Source: CAYOHP01 sp964403795 [NCBI: uncultured bacterium]
Lineage (GTDB): Bacteria; Muiribacteriota; UBA6191; CAZXTJ01
Assembly (NCBI GenBank): GCA_964403795.1
Contig: CAYOHP010000054.1
Location: 1 to 28,537 of the forward strand
Reading direction: 5' to 3'
Length of the DNA: 28,537 nt
The notes under the pieces were generated by a model. It was not told the DNA's origin. It saw nothing but the letters and a program-made list of their open reading frames with translations, and ran no database searches. Both the position numbers and the translations under genes were made by a program. Positions 1 through 7,851 of this stretch are shown one piece after another; the stretch's first letter is position 1; each line of letters begins with the position of its first letter.

Positions 1-49
1 CATGGCGCTCACCTCCGGGCTCTCGGACATGCCAGACACACCGCTGCTT

Positions 50-268
50 CCCCGGCGTGAAGCCGGGGCGCTCCGGCTGCGCCGCGGATCCAGCAGGTAG
101 CAAGGGCCTCCCGGGGGGTTTGGGGGGTCGCCCCCCCAAAGCAATCCGCGGCAGCCCGAAGGGCTGCAACGGGATGCCTTGGCCGTGGCGGAGCCGTGGC
201 CAGGGCATCCCGTGCGCTACGCCTTCGCTGATTCCTCTGGCGGAGCCAGGGGCGCTCCGGCTGCGCCC
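50..268. repeat. Hairpin-rich intergenic element with a 19-bp direct repeat
   Basis: The first 284 bases hold no gene I can support; instead they carry a dense row of inverted repeats. Stems are 50-56/62-68 (7 bp), 67-71/79-83 (5 bp), 119-127/132-140 (9 bp, TTTGGGGGG with its complement), 151-157/161-167 (7 bp, 3-base loop), 170-184/198-212 (15 bp with one G-T pair), 234-241/245-252 (8 bp with one G-T pair) and 250-255/263-268 (6 bp). The sequence GGGGCGCTCCGGCTGCGCC occurs at 65-83 and again at 249-267, so it nearly frames the element. It lies directly downstream of the leftward gene ending at 285. A terminator role, an RNA role or a mobile extragenic repeat are all possible; there is no T-tract. 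Confidence 0.6.
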
Positions 269-284
269 GGAGGCCTGATCGGGT

Positions 285-953
285 CTAGCCGCGCCTCGAG
301 AGTTCGCCCACCCGGCGCAGGGCGTCGCTGGCCCGCACCCGCAGCACCCGGGAACTCTCCCACGACCCGCCCGAGGAGAGCGGCGGCTCGAGCACCCAGC
401 TCTCGTAGGGCGCCACCCGATCGTTCTCGGCAAGGGCCCGCCAGCGCTCGAGCTGGGCCTCCGGATACCACTGGGACCACTCGCCGCGGAGCACCGCCTC
501 GAGCCATTGCCCGAAGGTGCGATCGAGGGTCTTCCACTCCAGGGTGTCGACCCACCCGATCTGGACCTGCCAGTTGCCGGCGCCTTCCCGGCCGATGTTG
601 ATGGCGTACTGGTTGCCGACCGGGTCGTCGGCGAAGCAGAGGCGCCCCTCCAGGCCTTCCCCCCACGCATGCCTCCAGCCCTCGGGGTCGTTCCACTCGG
701 CCAGCGACCGCCCGCAGGCCTGGCGGGTCACCCCCAGGAGCCGGATCCACTCGCCGTCGAGCAACAGGCCGTCGGTCTTGCGGAGCAGGGTGGCGAGCAG
801 CGATCCCCGGGGCAGCCGGGCCCGCTCCAGGGCCTCGTCGTAGACGTAGCTCTGGGCCGGCGGGAAGCGGGTCACCGGAACCGAGGCGTGTTCCAGGGCC
901 TCGTCGAGGGTCGGGCTGCTGCGATCGATGTCGATGTCGATGTCGTGCTCCAT
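285..953 (-). CDS. SMI1/KNR4 (SUKH)-like protein
   Basis: The 222-residue protein resembles the SUKH superfamily, whose bacterial members are often immunity proteins against polymorphic toxins or general protein-binding modules. Visible support is a helical N-terminal half ending in a segment with LLRKTDGLLLDGEWIRLLG, then FADDPVGNQYAIN and a terminal helix around TFGQWLEAVLRG, which is the usual order of conserved SUKH blocks. The N-terminus carries a DIDIDID run encoded by tandem GATGTC units. I chose ATG 953 because AGGAAGG lies 7 bases upstream (complement of 961-967). An in-frame ATG at 1013 would add 20 residues but has no Shine-Dalgarno sequence. No toxin gene is visible nearby, so an immunity role is unproven. 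The gene is divergent from the operon starting at 1119. Confidence 0.7.
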   Translation of the reverse strand: MEHDIDIDIDRSSPTLDEALEHASVPVTRFPPAQSYVYDEALERARLPRGSLLATLLRKTDGLLLDGEWIRLLGVTRQACGRSLAEWNDPEGWRHAWGEGLEGRLCFADDPVGNQYAINIGREGAGNWQVQIGWVDTLEWKTLDRTFGQWLEAVLRGEWSQWYPEAQLERWRALAENDRVAPYESWVLEPPLSSGGSWESSRVLRVRASDALRRVGELSRRG

Positions 954-964
954 GCACCGGCCTT

Positions 965-990
965 CCTGGAGGCATTGAACCGCCTCCAGG
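965..990 (-). promoter_or_regulatory. Perfect inverted repeat at the SUKH gene start
   Basis: CCTGGAGGC at 965-973 is perfectly complementary to GCCTCCAGG at 982-990, with an 8-base loop. On the transcribed strand the stem ends 11 bases before ATG 953 and takes in the AGG that begins the AGGAAGG ribosome-binding site. It could be an RNA hairpin limiting translation or a protein operator. If the start were ATG 1013 it would lie inside the coding region. Confidence 0.45.
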
Positions 991-1118
991 AGTTCGATGG
1001 CAACGCTGCGCATGGGGAAGGCGGCCAGGGCGCCCCGGAGATCCGGGGTCGGATCCCTCACCCTTGCGCCCGTGCCCGGGCAGGGGCACCCATGCCACAA
1101 TCGGTCCGGGAGGTCGCG

Positions 1119-1964
1119 GTGGCGAAGAAGAAGTCCCCCGCCTCGAAGAAGAAGTCGGCTCCGAAGGGCCTTGCCACCCTCGAGACGGTCGAAGCGACCC
1201 TGCGCCACCACTACCCGGAGGGCCTGGGTCCCGACCGGGTCGCCTACTTCCTCTCGGAGCCATGGCTCCGCAACCTCGAGGCCCGCAAGAAGGCCGAGGA
1301 CGGCTCCCGCTTCCTCGAGGACCTGTGCCAGAGGGTGAAGGACGCCACCCGCCTCGATGCCACCGGCAAGGCCGATCTGGTGGCCCGCCCGGCCTGGCTG
1401 GTGCGAGTCCTCCTCCACAAGGGGAAGCGCCTGAAGGGCGCCTTCACCGACGACGTGCTGCGCGACCTCGGGGGCGAGGCCCGCCTGCTCGACGTGTGGA
1501 TCTCGGCGCTGGGTCCCTACTACTACGCCCGGGGCTACCGGATCCGGCCTTCCCTGCAGGAGGAGCTGGAAGGTCCGCCCCCGCCACTCGACCGCGACGA
1601 CCCCCACGCCACCGCCGCCATGGAGGTGGTCGCCCGCGAGCTCCGCTCCATGGGCTTCGCCCGGGTCCCGGGAGAGGTCGCCAAGTCCCGCCTCGCCCGC
1701 CTCCGCTCGCCGGTCACGGGGGACCCCGATCCCTCCTGCTTCGAGCTCCTGTTCGGAGGCGCGGGGGCCGGGCCCGCTCCGGCCTCGGGCGAGACCACCG
1801 TCCGGACCCCCAACCGGGCCTCGACCTCGGCTTCGAGCCGGTCGCCGGACTCCGAGGCGGATCCGGACGTGGCCCTCGAGATGGAACTCTTTAAGAAGGA
1901 ACTCGAGGACGAGCTCGAGGACATCCGGCGCGAGATCGACCGCGCCCGGGAGGAGGAGCCGTGA
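1119..1964 (+). CDS. Protein of unknown function with Lys-rich N-terminal tail
   Basis: This 281-residue protein is not one I recognise. It opens with a basic tail (AKKKSPASKKKSAPK) like the low-complexity tails of some bacterial DNA- or RNA-binding proteins. A soluble region of about 170 residues follows, including a YYYARGYRIRP segment. Next is a Ser/Thr/Pro-rich linker, and the last 30 residues are strongly acidic and probably a coiled coil (ELFKKELEDELEDIRREIDRAREEE). GTG 1119 is preferred because GGGAGG sits 5 bases upstream; an in-frame ATG at 1092 has no such site. The stop overlaps the GTG of the next gene (GTGA), so translation is probably coupled to the acyl-CoA dehydrogenase. Confidence 0.75.
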   Translation: MAKKKSPASKKKSAPKGLATLETVEATLRHHYPEGLGPDRVAYFLSEPWLRNLEARKKAEDGSRFLEDLCQRVKDATRLDATGKADLVARPAWLVRVLLHKGKRLKGAFTDDVLRDLGGEARLLDVWISALGPYYYARGYRIRPSLQEELEGPPPPLDRDDPHATAAMEVVARELRSMGFARVPGEVAKSRLARLRSPVTGDPDPSCFELLFGGAGAGPAPASGETTVRTPNRASTSASSRSPDSEADPDVALEMELFKKELEDELEDIRREIDRAREEEP

Positions 1965-3784
1965 GCCAGGATCCCGAAGCCCGCTTCGAGGTCGAGGTGC
2001 CTGCCAAGGCCAGGGCGGCACTCGCCGCCTGGGATGCCGAGACCCGCCGCGATCCCTGGGAGCGCAGCCGCCTGCCCGAACTGATGCTCCGCCTCCACGC
2101 CCCCGAAGAACTGGAGCGCCGTCCCGCCCTGTACCGGGACCTGGGAAAGGCGATCGCGACCAGCCTCGACGCCGCCGCCCGCCTCACCAACCGGGACGAG
2201 AACCTGCCCCGGCTCGACGCCTGGGACGGGATCGGACGGCGCACCGAGGCGATCCGCTTCCACCCCGACTACCACGCCATGGCGGCCCCCATCTACGGGA
2301 GCCGGGTCATGGCGGACTACGACACCCCCGGTCGCGAAGTCGGGCAGATGGTGCGCTTCTTCCTGCTCGCCCACCTCGGCGAGGCCGGACACCTCTGTCC
2401 CCTCGCCTGCACCGCGGGCCTGATCAAGATCCTCCAGGCCAAGGGAGGCAAGGCGCTCCGGGACCGGCTCCTGCCGCGCCTCCTGGATCCCGACAGCCGC
2501 ACCAACATGATCGGCGCCCAGTTCGTGACCGAGGTGCAGGGCGGCTCCGACGTGGCCACCAGCGCGGTGCGGGCCGAGCCGGGAGCCGGCGACGACGACG
2601 CCTGGCGGATCCGGGGCGAGAAGTGGTTCTGCTCGGTGGCCAACGCCGACCTCTACCTGGTCACCGCTCGGGTCGAGGGCGAAGGCGACCGAGCCGGCAC
2701 CGCCGGCCTCGGCTGCTTCGTGATCCCGCGTCTGCTCCCGGACGGGAGCCCCAACTCGTTCAGGATCCGGCGCCTGAAGACCAAGCTCGGGACCCGCTCC
2801 ATGGCGAGCGCCGAGATCGACTGGGTCGACGCCCTGGCCTACCCCATCGGGCCGGTCGAGGAGGGCTTCAAGAACACCGTCGGGATCGTGCTCCAGACCT
2901 CCCGGGTCCTGAACGCGGTGGGGACCGCCGGCAGCATGGCCCGTGCCTGGCTCGACGCCGAAGCCTACGCCCGCCACCGCACCGCCTTCGGGGCGCCGAT
3001 CGTCTCCTACCCGGCGATCCGCCGGACGCTGGCCTCGATGAAGGCCGAGACCTGGGCCGCCACCGCCTCGAGCTTCGAGGTGGCGGGACTCTCCGATCGG
3101 GTCGCTCTCGGCAAGGCCGACGATCGGATCCGTGGGGCGCTGCGCATGCTCACCAACTGCAACAAGTACCTCACCTCGATCGTGAACACCCGGGTGGTGC
3201 GGGACGGGATCGAGGTACTCGGGGGCAACGGCACCATCGAGGACTTCTCGATCCTGCCCCGCCTCCTGCGCGACGCCCTGGTCTTCGAGAGCTGGGAAGG
3301 CGCCCACAACGTGCTGGCGGCCCAGATGCTCCGGGACGCGCTGCGCTACGACCTGGACCGCCCGATGCTCGAACACCTCGGCAAGCTCGCCGAGGGCGGG
3401 AGCGACGGCCAGGTCCGGGCCGAGCTCAGCCGACGCGTCGAAGGCCTGGCCGGCCGCTGGAAGAGCCTGCGCTCGCTCACCCCCGAAGTGGCGGCCGACC
3501 GGATCCGGGCCCTGGTGGACGAGACCCAGATCGTGTTCCAGGGAGCCTCGCTGGCGCGGCTCGCCGACTTCGACGACACCCTGGGTTCGGGCGAGGCCCG
3601 GGCCGTGCTCGAGCACTTCCTGGCGCTCCATCCCGAGGACCGGGGCGAGCGGGGAGCGCTGGAGCTGGCCGACCGCTGCCTGGCACCGGAGAGGACGGCC
3701 CCACCGGTGCCTCCTTCCCCCGGCCATCCGGCGGCCAAGGCTGCCGGCAACGGCAAGGGCCGATCCCGCACCCGGGCGAGCTGA
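1961..3784 (+). CDS. AidB-like acyl-CoA dehydrogenase family protein
   Basis: A 607-residue flavoprotein of the acyl-CoA dehydrogenase superfamily, which oxidises acyl-CoA thioesters at the alpha-beta bond using FAD. The sequence shows the FAD/substrate loop FVTEVQGGSDV (residues 189-199), the middle beta domain with IRGEKWFCS, and the C-terminal helical bundle with ARHRTAFGAPI and EVLGGNGTIEDFSILPRLLRD. ESWEGAHNVL (443-452) places Glu446 where acyl-CoA dehydrogenases often have the catalytic base. The QGGSDV and WEGxxNVL patterns and the long N- and C-terminal regions fit the AidB/FadE-type branch. E. coli AidB is linked to the alkylation response, and the fpg gene next door makes a stress or repair role tempting, but fatty-acid catabolism is equally possible. 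GTG 1961 overlaps the previous stop and follows a strong GGAGGAGG site. Confidence 0.85.
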   Translation: MSQDPEARFEVEVPAKARAALAAWDAETRRDPWERSRLPELMLRLHAPEELERRPALYRDLGKAIATSLDAAARLTNRDENLPRLDAWDGIGRRTEAIRFHPDYHAMAAPIYGSRVMADYDTPGREVGQMVRFFLLAHLGEAGHLCPLACTAGLIKILQAKGGKALRDRLLPRLLDPDSRTNMIGAQFVTEVQGGSDVATSAVRAEPGAGDDDAWRIRGEKWFCSVANADLYLVTARVEGEGDRAGTAGLGCFVIPRLLPDGSPNSFRIRRLKTKLGTRSMASAEIDWVDALAYPIGPVEEGFKNTVGIVLQTSRVLNAVGTAGSMARAWLDAEAYARHRTAFGAPIVSYPAIRRTLASMKAETWAATASSFEVAGLSDRVALGKADDRIRGALRMLTNCNKYLTSIVNTRVVRDGIEVLGGNGTIEDFSILPRLLRDALVFESWEGAHNVLAAQMLRDALRYDLDRPMLEHLGKLAEGGSDGQVRAELSRRVEGLAGRWKSLRSLTPEVAADRIRALVDETQIVFQGASLARLADFDDTLGSGEARAVLEHFLALHPEDRGERGALELADRCLAPERTAPPVPPSPGHPAAKAAGNGKGRSRTRAS

Positions 3785-3794
3785 CGCCGGACCG

Positions 3795-4691
3795 ATGCCC
3801 GAACTCCCCGAGGTCGAGACCGTCCGGCGCAGCCTGGCGCCGCGCCTCCCGGGTGCGGTGCTCGTCCGCTTCGACCTGAGGCTCCCGCGCATGCTCGAGG
3901 TCGGCACGCCTCGGCTCCTCGGGGCGCTGGCCGGCTCCCGGTTCGCACCTCCCCGCCGCCACGGCAAGTACCTGCTCCTCGATCTGGAACGGGAGCCCGC
4001 CGCCCGGGACCACACCCTGGTCGTCCACCTGGGGATGACCGGGACGCTCACCTGGTCGCCGCCCGGTGCCCCCGCCGTGGATCGTTTCCAGCGCACCGTC
4101 ACCGGGTACCAGAGGGCCCTAGGCCCCCACTCGATCGACCGCCACACCCACGCCGTCCTGGACCTCGAGGGCGGGGCCCGGCTGGTGTTCCGAGACCCCA
4201 GGACCTTCGGCCGCCTGCTGGTGCTCCCGACCCGGGACCTCCCGACCACTCCCCGCCTGGCCCGTCTCGGCCCCGATGCATGGGGACTGCCTCCCGAGGC
4301 CTTCCTCTCCCGATGGGAGGCCAGAGCCGGTCGGCGTGCCGTGAAGGCCGCCCTGCTCGACCAGTCGCTGTGCGCGGGGATCGGGAACATCTATGCCGAC
4401 GAGGCATGCTTTCGCGCCGGGATCCGGCCGGGGTCGCGCACCGATCGGGTGTCCCGCCCCCGCCTCCTACGGCTCGCCGACGCGGTCCAGGCGGCGCTGG
4501 CCCAGGGCATCGAGAACTGCGGCACGAGCTTTCGTGACTTCGTCGACGGCGACGGCTCGGCGGGATCCAACCAGGAGGACCTCCGGGTCTACGGCCGGGG
4601 CGGGGAAGCCTGCCTGGCATGCGGGCGCACCCTGGCCTCCGCCGCCATCGCCCAGCGGACCACGGTGTGGTGCCCGGGTTGCCAGCGGTGA
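3795..4691 (+). CDS. mutM: Formamidopyrimidine-DNA glycosylase (Fpg/MutM)
   Basis: Bifunctional DNA glycosylase/AP lyase that removes 8-oxoguanine and formamidopyrimidines in base excision repair. The canonical start MPELPEVETVRR supplies the catalytic Pro2 and Glu3. Lys58 in HGKYLLLDL matches the conserved lysine. FRDPRTFGR (132-140) and the helix-two-turns-helix GIGNIYADE (195-203) are typical. A C-terminal zinc finger has Cys273, Cys276, Cys293 and Cys296 with Arg288 in its hairpin. At 298 residues it is a little longer than the usual 270, mostly through a loop around residues 90-120. It starts 10 bp after the acyl-CoA dehydrogenase gene, and its TGA overlaps the GTG of the next gene, so it sits in the middle of an operon. 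Confidence 0.95.
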   Translation: MPELPEVETVRRSLAPRLPGAVLVRFDLRLPRMLEVGTPRLLGALAGSRFAPPRRHGKYLLLDLEREPAARDHTLVVHLGMTGTLTWSPPGAPAVDRFQRTVTGYQRALGPHSIDRHTHAVLDLEGGARLVFRDPRTFGRLLVLPTRDLPTTPRLARLGPDAWGLPPEAFLSRWEARAGRRAVKAALLDQSLCAGIGNIYADEACFRAGIRPGSRTDRVSRPRLLRLADAVQAALAQGIENCGTSFRDFVDGDGSAGSNQEDLRVYGRGGEACLACGRTLASAAIAQRTTVWCPGCQR

Positions 4692-6226
4692 CCCGCTTCG
4701 ACGACCTGGTGCTCGGAGGCGGGATCGGGGGCCTGGCGCTGGCGGGGCTCCTGGCACGGGACGGGCGCAAGGTGGCGGTACTGGAGGCCTCCGACCGGCC
4801 CGGGGGCTATGCCAAGACCCTTGACCTGGGGCCGGCGCGCTTTTGTGCCCAGGTCCAGTACGTCTTCGACTGCGGCGAGACCGAGACCGTCGACCGCCTG
4901 CTCGGGAAGCTCGGCCTCCGCGAGGCGGTCCCCTGGCTGCGCCTCGACCCCGAGGGATTCGACGTGGTGGCGCTCCCCGAGGGGCGATTCCGGATCCCCA
5001 ACGGCCACGCCAAGCACCGGGAACGCCTGATCCGCCGGTTCCCGGAGGCCGAGGTCGCGCTGCGCGCCTACTTCGACCGCCTGATCGACACCCGCGACGA
5101 GGTCCTCCAGCTCCCTTCCCGGATCCGTCTCACCGACGTCCTGCTGGCGCCCTATTACTTCCCGCACGCGCTCCGGTACCGGACCCGGACCCTGGAACAG
5201 GTCTTCGACGACGTCGGGATGCCGCCGCTCCTGCGAGGCATCCTGGCCGGGCAGTGCGGGGACTACTTCCTGCCGCCCGAGCGGGTCTCGTTCCTGATGC
5301 ATGCCAGCCTGGTCTCGGCCTACGACCGGGGCGCTTTCTATCCCCGCTACCACTTCCCGGCGATGGTGGCGGCGCTGGCCTCCGTGATCGGGTCGGCGCC
5401 GGGCTCCCGGGTCGAGTGCGGGAGCGAGGTGGTACGGATCCTCCACCGGGACGGCAGGGCGGTCGGTGCGGTCACCCGGGACGGAGCCACCTGGGAAGCC
5501 GGCCGGATCTTCTCGAACCTCGATCCCCGCGTGACCGCGGAGCTCTGCGGGGCCGGGACCCGGGAGATCGAGGGCCCATGGCACGCCGACTACGAATACT
5601 CGGCGGCCCCCTTGAACCTCTACCTGGTCCTCTCCGGGATCGACCTCCGGGACCACGGGTTCGGGAACTGGAATTTCTGGCGCTATCCCTCCTCGGACCA
5701 GAACGCCGTCTACCGGCGTCAGCTGGAGGAAGGCGACCTCTCCGACCCGTGGTTCTTCGTCTCCTCGCCCACCTGCATGTCCCCGGAGCCGGGCCTGGCC
5801 CCTCCCGGCTGGTCCACCCTGCACCTGGTCACGAGTGCCTCCTTCCCGCGGTTCGCGGCGCTCCGGGGCGAGAGCGAGGGCGAAGGGAACTACCGGGCCG
5901 GACTGGACCGGATCCGCGAGACCCTGCTGGATCGCCTCGAAGCCGAGTTCGTGCCCGGGCTGCGAAACCACGTGCGGCATGCGCTGGTCCACGGTCCCTT
6001 GGAGAACGCGGACCTCTTCCGGGCCCCCCGCGGCAACGCCTACGGAGCCGCGCTCACCCCCGACAACGTGACCCGCCACCGCCACCCGCGCCAGAGCCCC
6101 ATCGAGGACCTGTACCTGATCAACGCCACGGCCGGGTACCCGGGGGTCGCGGGCATGGCCCTGATGGCGCTCCAGCTCCACCAGCAGCTCGGCGAGCCCC
6201 TGCGACGGACCCCCGAGGGCCCGTAG
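4688..6226 (+). CDS. CrtI/RetSat-like FAD-dependent oxidoreductase (copy A)
   Basis: A 512-residue member of the phytoene desaturase / carotenoid isomerase / retinol saturase superfamily. These flavoproteins desaturate, saturate or isomerise polyenes and other lipids. The N-terminal FAD-binding Rossmann motif is GGGIGG (10-15) followed by VAVLEA and RPGGYAKT. Family landmarks include LAGQCGDYFLPP, AYDRGAFYP and the C-terminal NATAGYPGVAGMAL near the flavin. The substrate cannot be read from sequence, and no phytoene synthase or other carotenoid gene is present in the window. Translation probably starts at GTG 4688, overlapping the fpg stop. A paralogue on the other strand converges on it with 11 bp between the stop codons. 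Confidence 0.88.
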   Translation: MTRFDDLVLGGGIGGLALAGLLARDGRKVAVLEASDRPGGYAKTLDLGPARFCAQVQYVFDCGETETVDRLLGKLGLREAVPWLRLDPEGFDVVALPEGRFRIPNGHAKHRERLIRRFPEAEVALRAYFDRLIDTRDEVLQLPSRIRLTDVLLAPYYFPHALRYRTRTLEQVFDDVGMPPLLRGILAGQCGDYFLPPERVSFLMHASLVSAYDRGAFYPRYHFPAMVAALASVIGSAPGSRVECGSEVVRILHRDGRAVGAVTRDGATWEAGRIFSNLDPRVTAELCGAGTREIEGPWHADYEYSAAPLNLYLVLSGIDLRDHGFGNWNFWRYPSSDQNAVYRRQLEEGDLSDPWFFVSSPTCMSPEPGLAPPGWSTLHLVTSASFPRFAALRGESEGEGNYRAGLDRIRETLLDRLEAEFVPGLRNHVRHALVHGPLENADLFRAPRGNAYGAALTPDNVTRHRHPRQSPIEDLYLINATAGYPGVAGMALMALQLHQQLGEPLRRTPEGP

Positions 6227-6237
6227 TAGCGCCCGGG

Positions 6238-7758
6238 TCAGACCGGCTCGCCGGTCAGCTCGGTGAAGAGGCGGGAACCCGCGGCCGCGGTCCCGGCGAT
6301 CCCCGGGTACCCGGCCGTGGCATTGGCCAGCCAGAGATTCCCGAGCGGGCTCCGACCGGGGCCCCGCGACAGGCTGAGGCTCGCCGGGGTCAACGCCACC
6401 CCGTAGGCGTTGCCCTGGGGAGCCCAGCAGAAGCGCTCGTTGGTGGTGGGACTGCCGGTCAGCTTCAGGCGGAGGTGGTCGCGGATCCCTGGGACGTAGC
6501 GGTCCTCGATCACGTCGAGGATGCGGTCGCGGATCCGGTTCTTCTCCCGGAGGTAGGCACGAGGGTCCCGGGCGTGGAGCTCGGCGAAGCGCCGGTAGTC
6601 GGCCACCGTGATGGCGTGGAGCACCTGGTGCCCGGGAGGGGCCAGGCCCGGGGCGTCGCTCATCAGGCTCGGTGAAGCCAGGAAGATCCACGGATCGGAG
6701 AAGTCGCCTTCCTCCAGCTGACGTCGGTAGGCGCGGTCTAGATCCTCGTCGGGGTAGTGCCAGAGGTTGGCTCGCCCGAAGCCATGGTCGCGGAGGTCGA
6801 GGCCCTCGATGCCCAGGTAGAGGGTGAAGGCGCTCGGCGAGTATTCGTAGCCGTCCGGGAATCGCGAGTCGCCGGCCAGGCCCAGGAGTCCAGCGGTCCG
6901 GGCCGGGTCGATGTTCGAGTGGTACCGCCCGGCCCGGAAGGTCTCACCGCCGGCGGTGTGGACCGCGGTCACCTGGCGACCGTCGTGCTCGATCCGCGTC
7001 ACCTCGCGACCGAGGAGGAGCTTCGACCCGGGGGCCCGGGTGACGACCCCGGCGAGCGCCTCGATGAGGGATTCCCAGTGGCGCTCGGGATAGAAGGCAC
7101 CCTGGTCGTAGGCCGTGACCAGCGCGGCATGCCCGAGGAAGGCCGCCCGGGAAGGCGGGAGGAAGTAGTCCCCGCATTGCCCGGCAAGCACGGCCCGGAC
7201 CCGGGCCGGCATCCCGAGCTGGTCGAAGACCTCGGAGAGGGTGCGGCTCCGGTAGCGGAGCAGGTCGAAGAACCGGAACGGTGCGGTGACCAGGTCGAGG
7301 AGGCCGGGGTGATCGGGGAGGGCGTCGAGTTCCCGTCGCACCGCCGCCAGCAGCTCGAACCAGCGCCGCAGCGGGACCTCGGCCTCCGGGAAGCGCCGGG
7401 TCCAGCGTTCCCGGCAGTTCTCGAGGCCGTTGGGGATCGGGAAGCGCTCGCCTCCGATCACGACCACGTCGAAGCCGTCCGGGTCGAGGCGGTTCCAGGT
7501 CACTTCCTCGCCCAGACCGAGCTTCGCCAGCAGGCGGTGGACCGCTCCCCCGGGGCCGCAGCCCGAGGCGTAGTGCACCTGGGCGCAGAACCGGTAGGGC
7601 CCCTTCGAGAAGCTGTGGGCGTAGCCGCCGGGCGCGTCATGGGCCTCGAGCATGAGCACGCGAGACCCGTGCCGGGCGAGCAGCGCGCCCAGCGCGAGCC
7701 CGGCCATGCCGCTTCCCATCACCAGGTCGTCGTACTCGGGCGTGGCGCCGGCTCCCAT
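6238..7758 (-). CDS. CrtI/RetSat-like FAD-dependent oxidoreductase (copy B)
   Basis: A 506-residue paralogue of the protein encoded at 4688-6226; in the well-aligned blocks about half the residues match by eye. Shared stretches are LAGQCGDYFLPP, GAFYP, YRRQLEEGD(L/F)SDPW, GNAYG(A/V)ALTP and NATAGYPG. The FAD motif is GSGMAG with LMLEA after it. ATG 7758 is supported by GGGGAGGAGG about 9 bases upstream. A GGTATACC palindrome (7780-7787) lies a little further up and may be part of the promoter. The start regions are about 3 kb apart on opposite strands, so the two copies are not in one transcript. Whether they act as partners, successive enzymes or independent enzymes is unknown. Confidence 0.88.
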   Translation of the reverse strand: MGAGATPEYDDLVMGSGMAGLALGALLARHGSRVLMLEAHDAPGGYAHSFSKGPYRFCAQVHYASGCGPGGAVHRLLAKLGLGEEVTWNRLDPDGFDVVVIGGERFPIPNGLENCRERWTRRFPEAEVPLRRWFELLAAVRRELDALPDHPGLLDLVTAPFRFFDLLRYRSRTLSEVFDQLGMPARVRAVLAGQCGDYFLPPSRAAFLGHAALVTAYDQGAFYPERHWESLIEALAGVVTRAPGSKLLLGREVTRIEHDGRQVTAVHTAGGETFRAGRYHSNIDPARTAGLLGLAGDSRFPDGYEYSPSAFTLYLGIEGLDLRDHGFGRANLWHYPDEDLDRAYRRQLEEGDFSDPWIFLASPSLMSDAPGLAPPGHQVLHAITVADYRRFAELHARDPRAYLREKNRIRDRILDVIEDRYVPGIRDHLRLKLTGSPTTNERFCWAPQGNAYGVALTPASLSLSRGPGRSPLGNLWLANATAGYPGIAGTAAAGSRLFTELTGEPV

Positions 7759-7823
7759 CCCGGGTGCCTCCTCCCCGGGGTATACCGCGGAGCGTCCCGG
7801 GCGGCGAGTTCCGTTCGGTCGGC

Positions 7824-7829
7824 TACGCT
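7824..7829 (+). promoter_or_regulatory. Putative -10 element TACGCT
   Basis: GGCTACGCT precedes the GTG at 7852 by 22 bases. It matches the recurrent TAnCnT hexamer found before eight other genes here; no -35 box is evident. Confidence 0.35.
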
Positions 7830-7851
7830 GGGCGCCGGGAGGCAGCGGGCA

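Noticed and set aside
1-30. Possible start of a minus-strand gene running off the left edge (MSESPEVSAM)
   Set aside because: Only ten codons are visible and no ribosome-binding site precedes the ATG at 30, so there is not enough to support it.
179-601. Plus-strand open frames at 57-278 and 179-601
   Set aside because: They cross the hairpin element and run antisense to the SUKH gene. Composition is low-complexity Arg/Ala/Pro with no recognisable domain.
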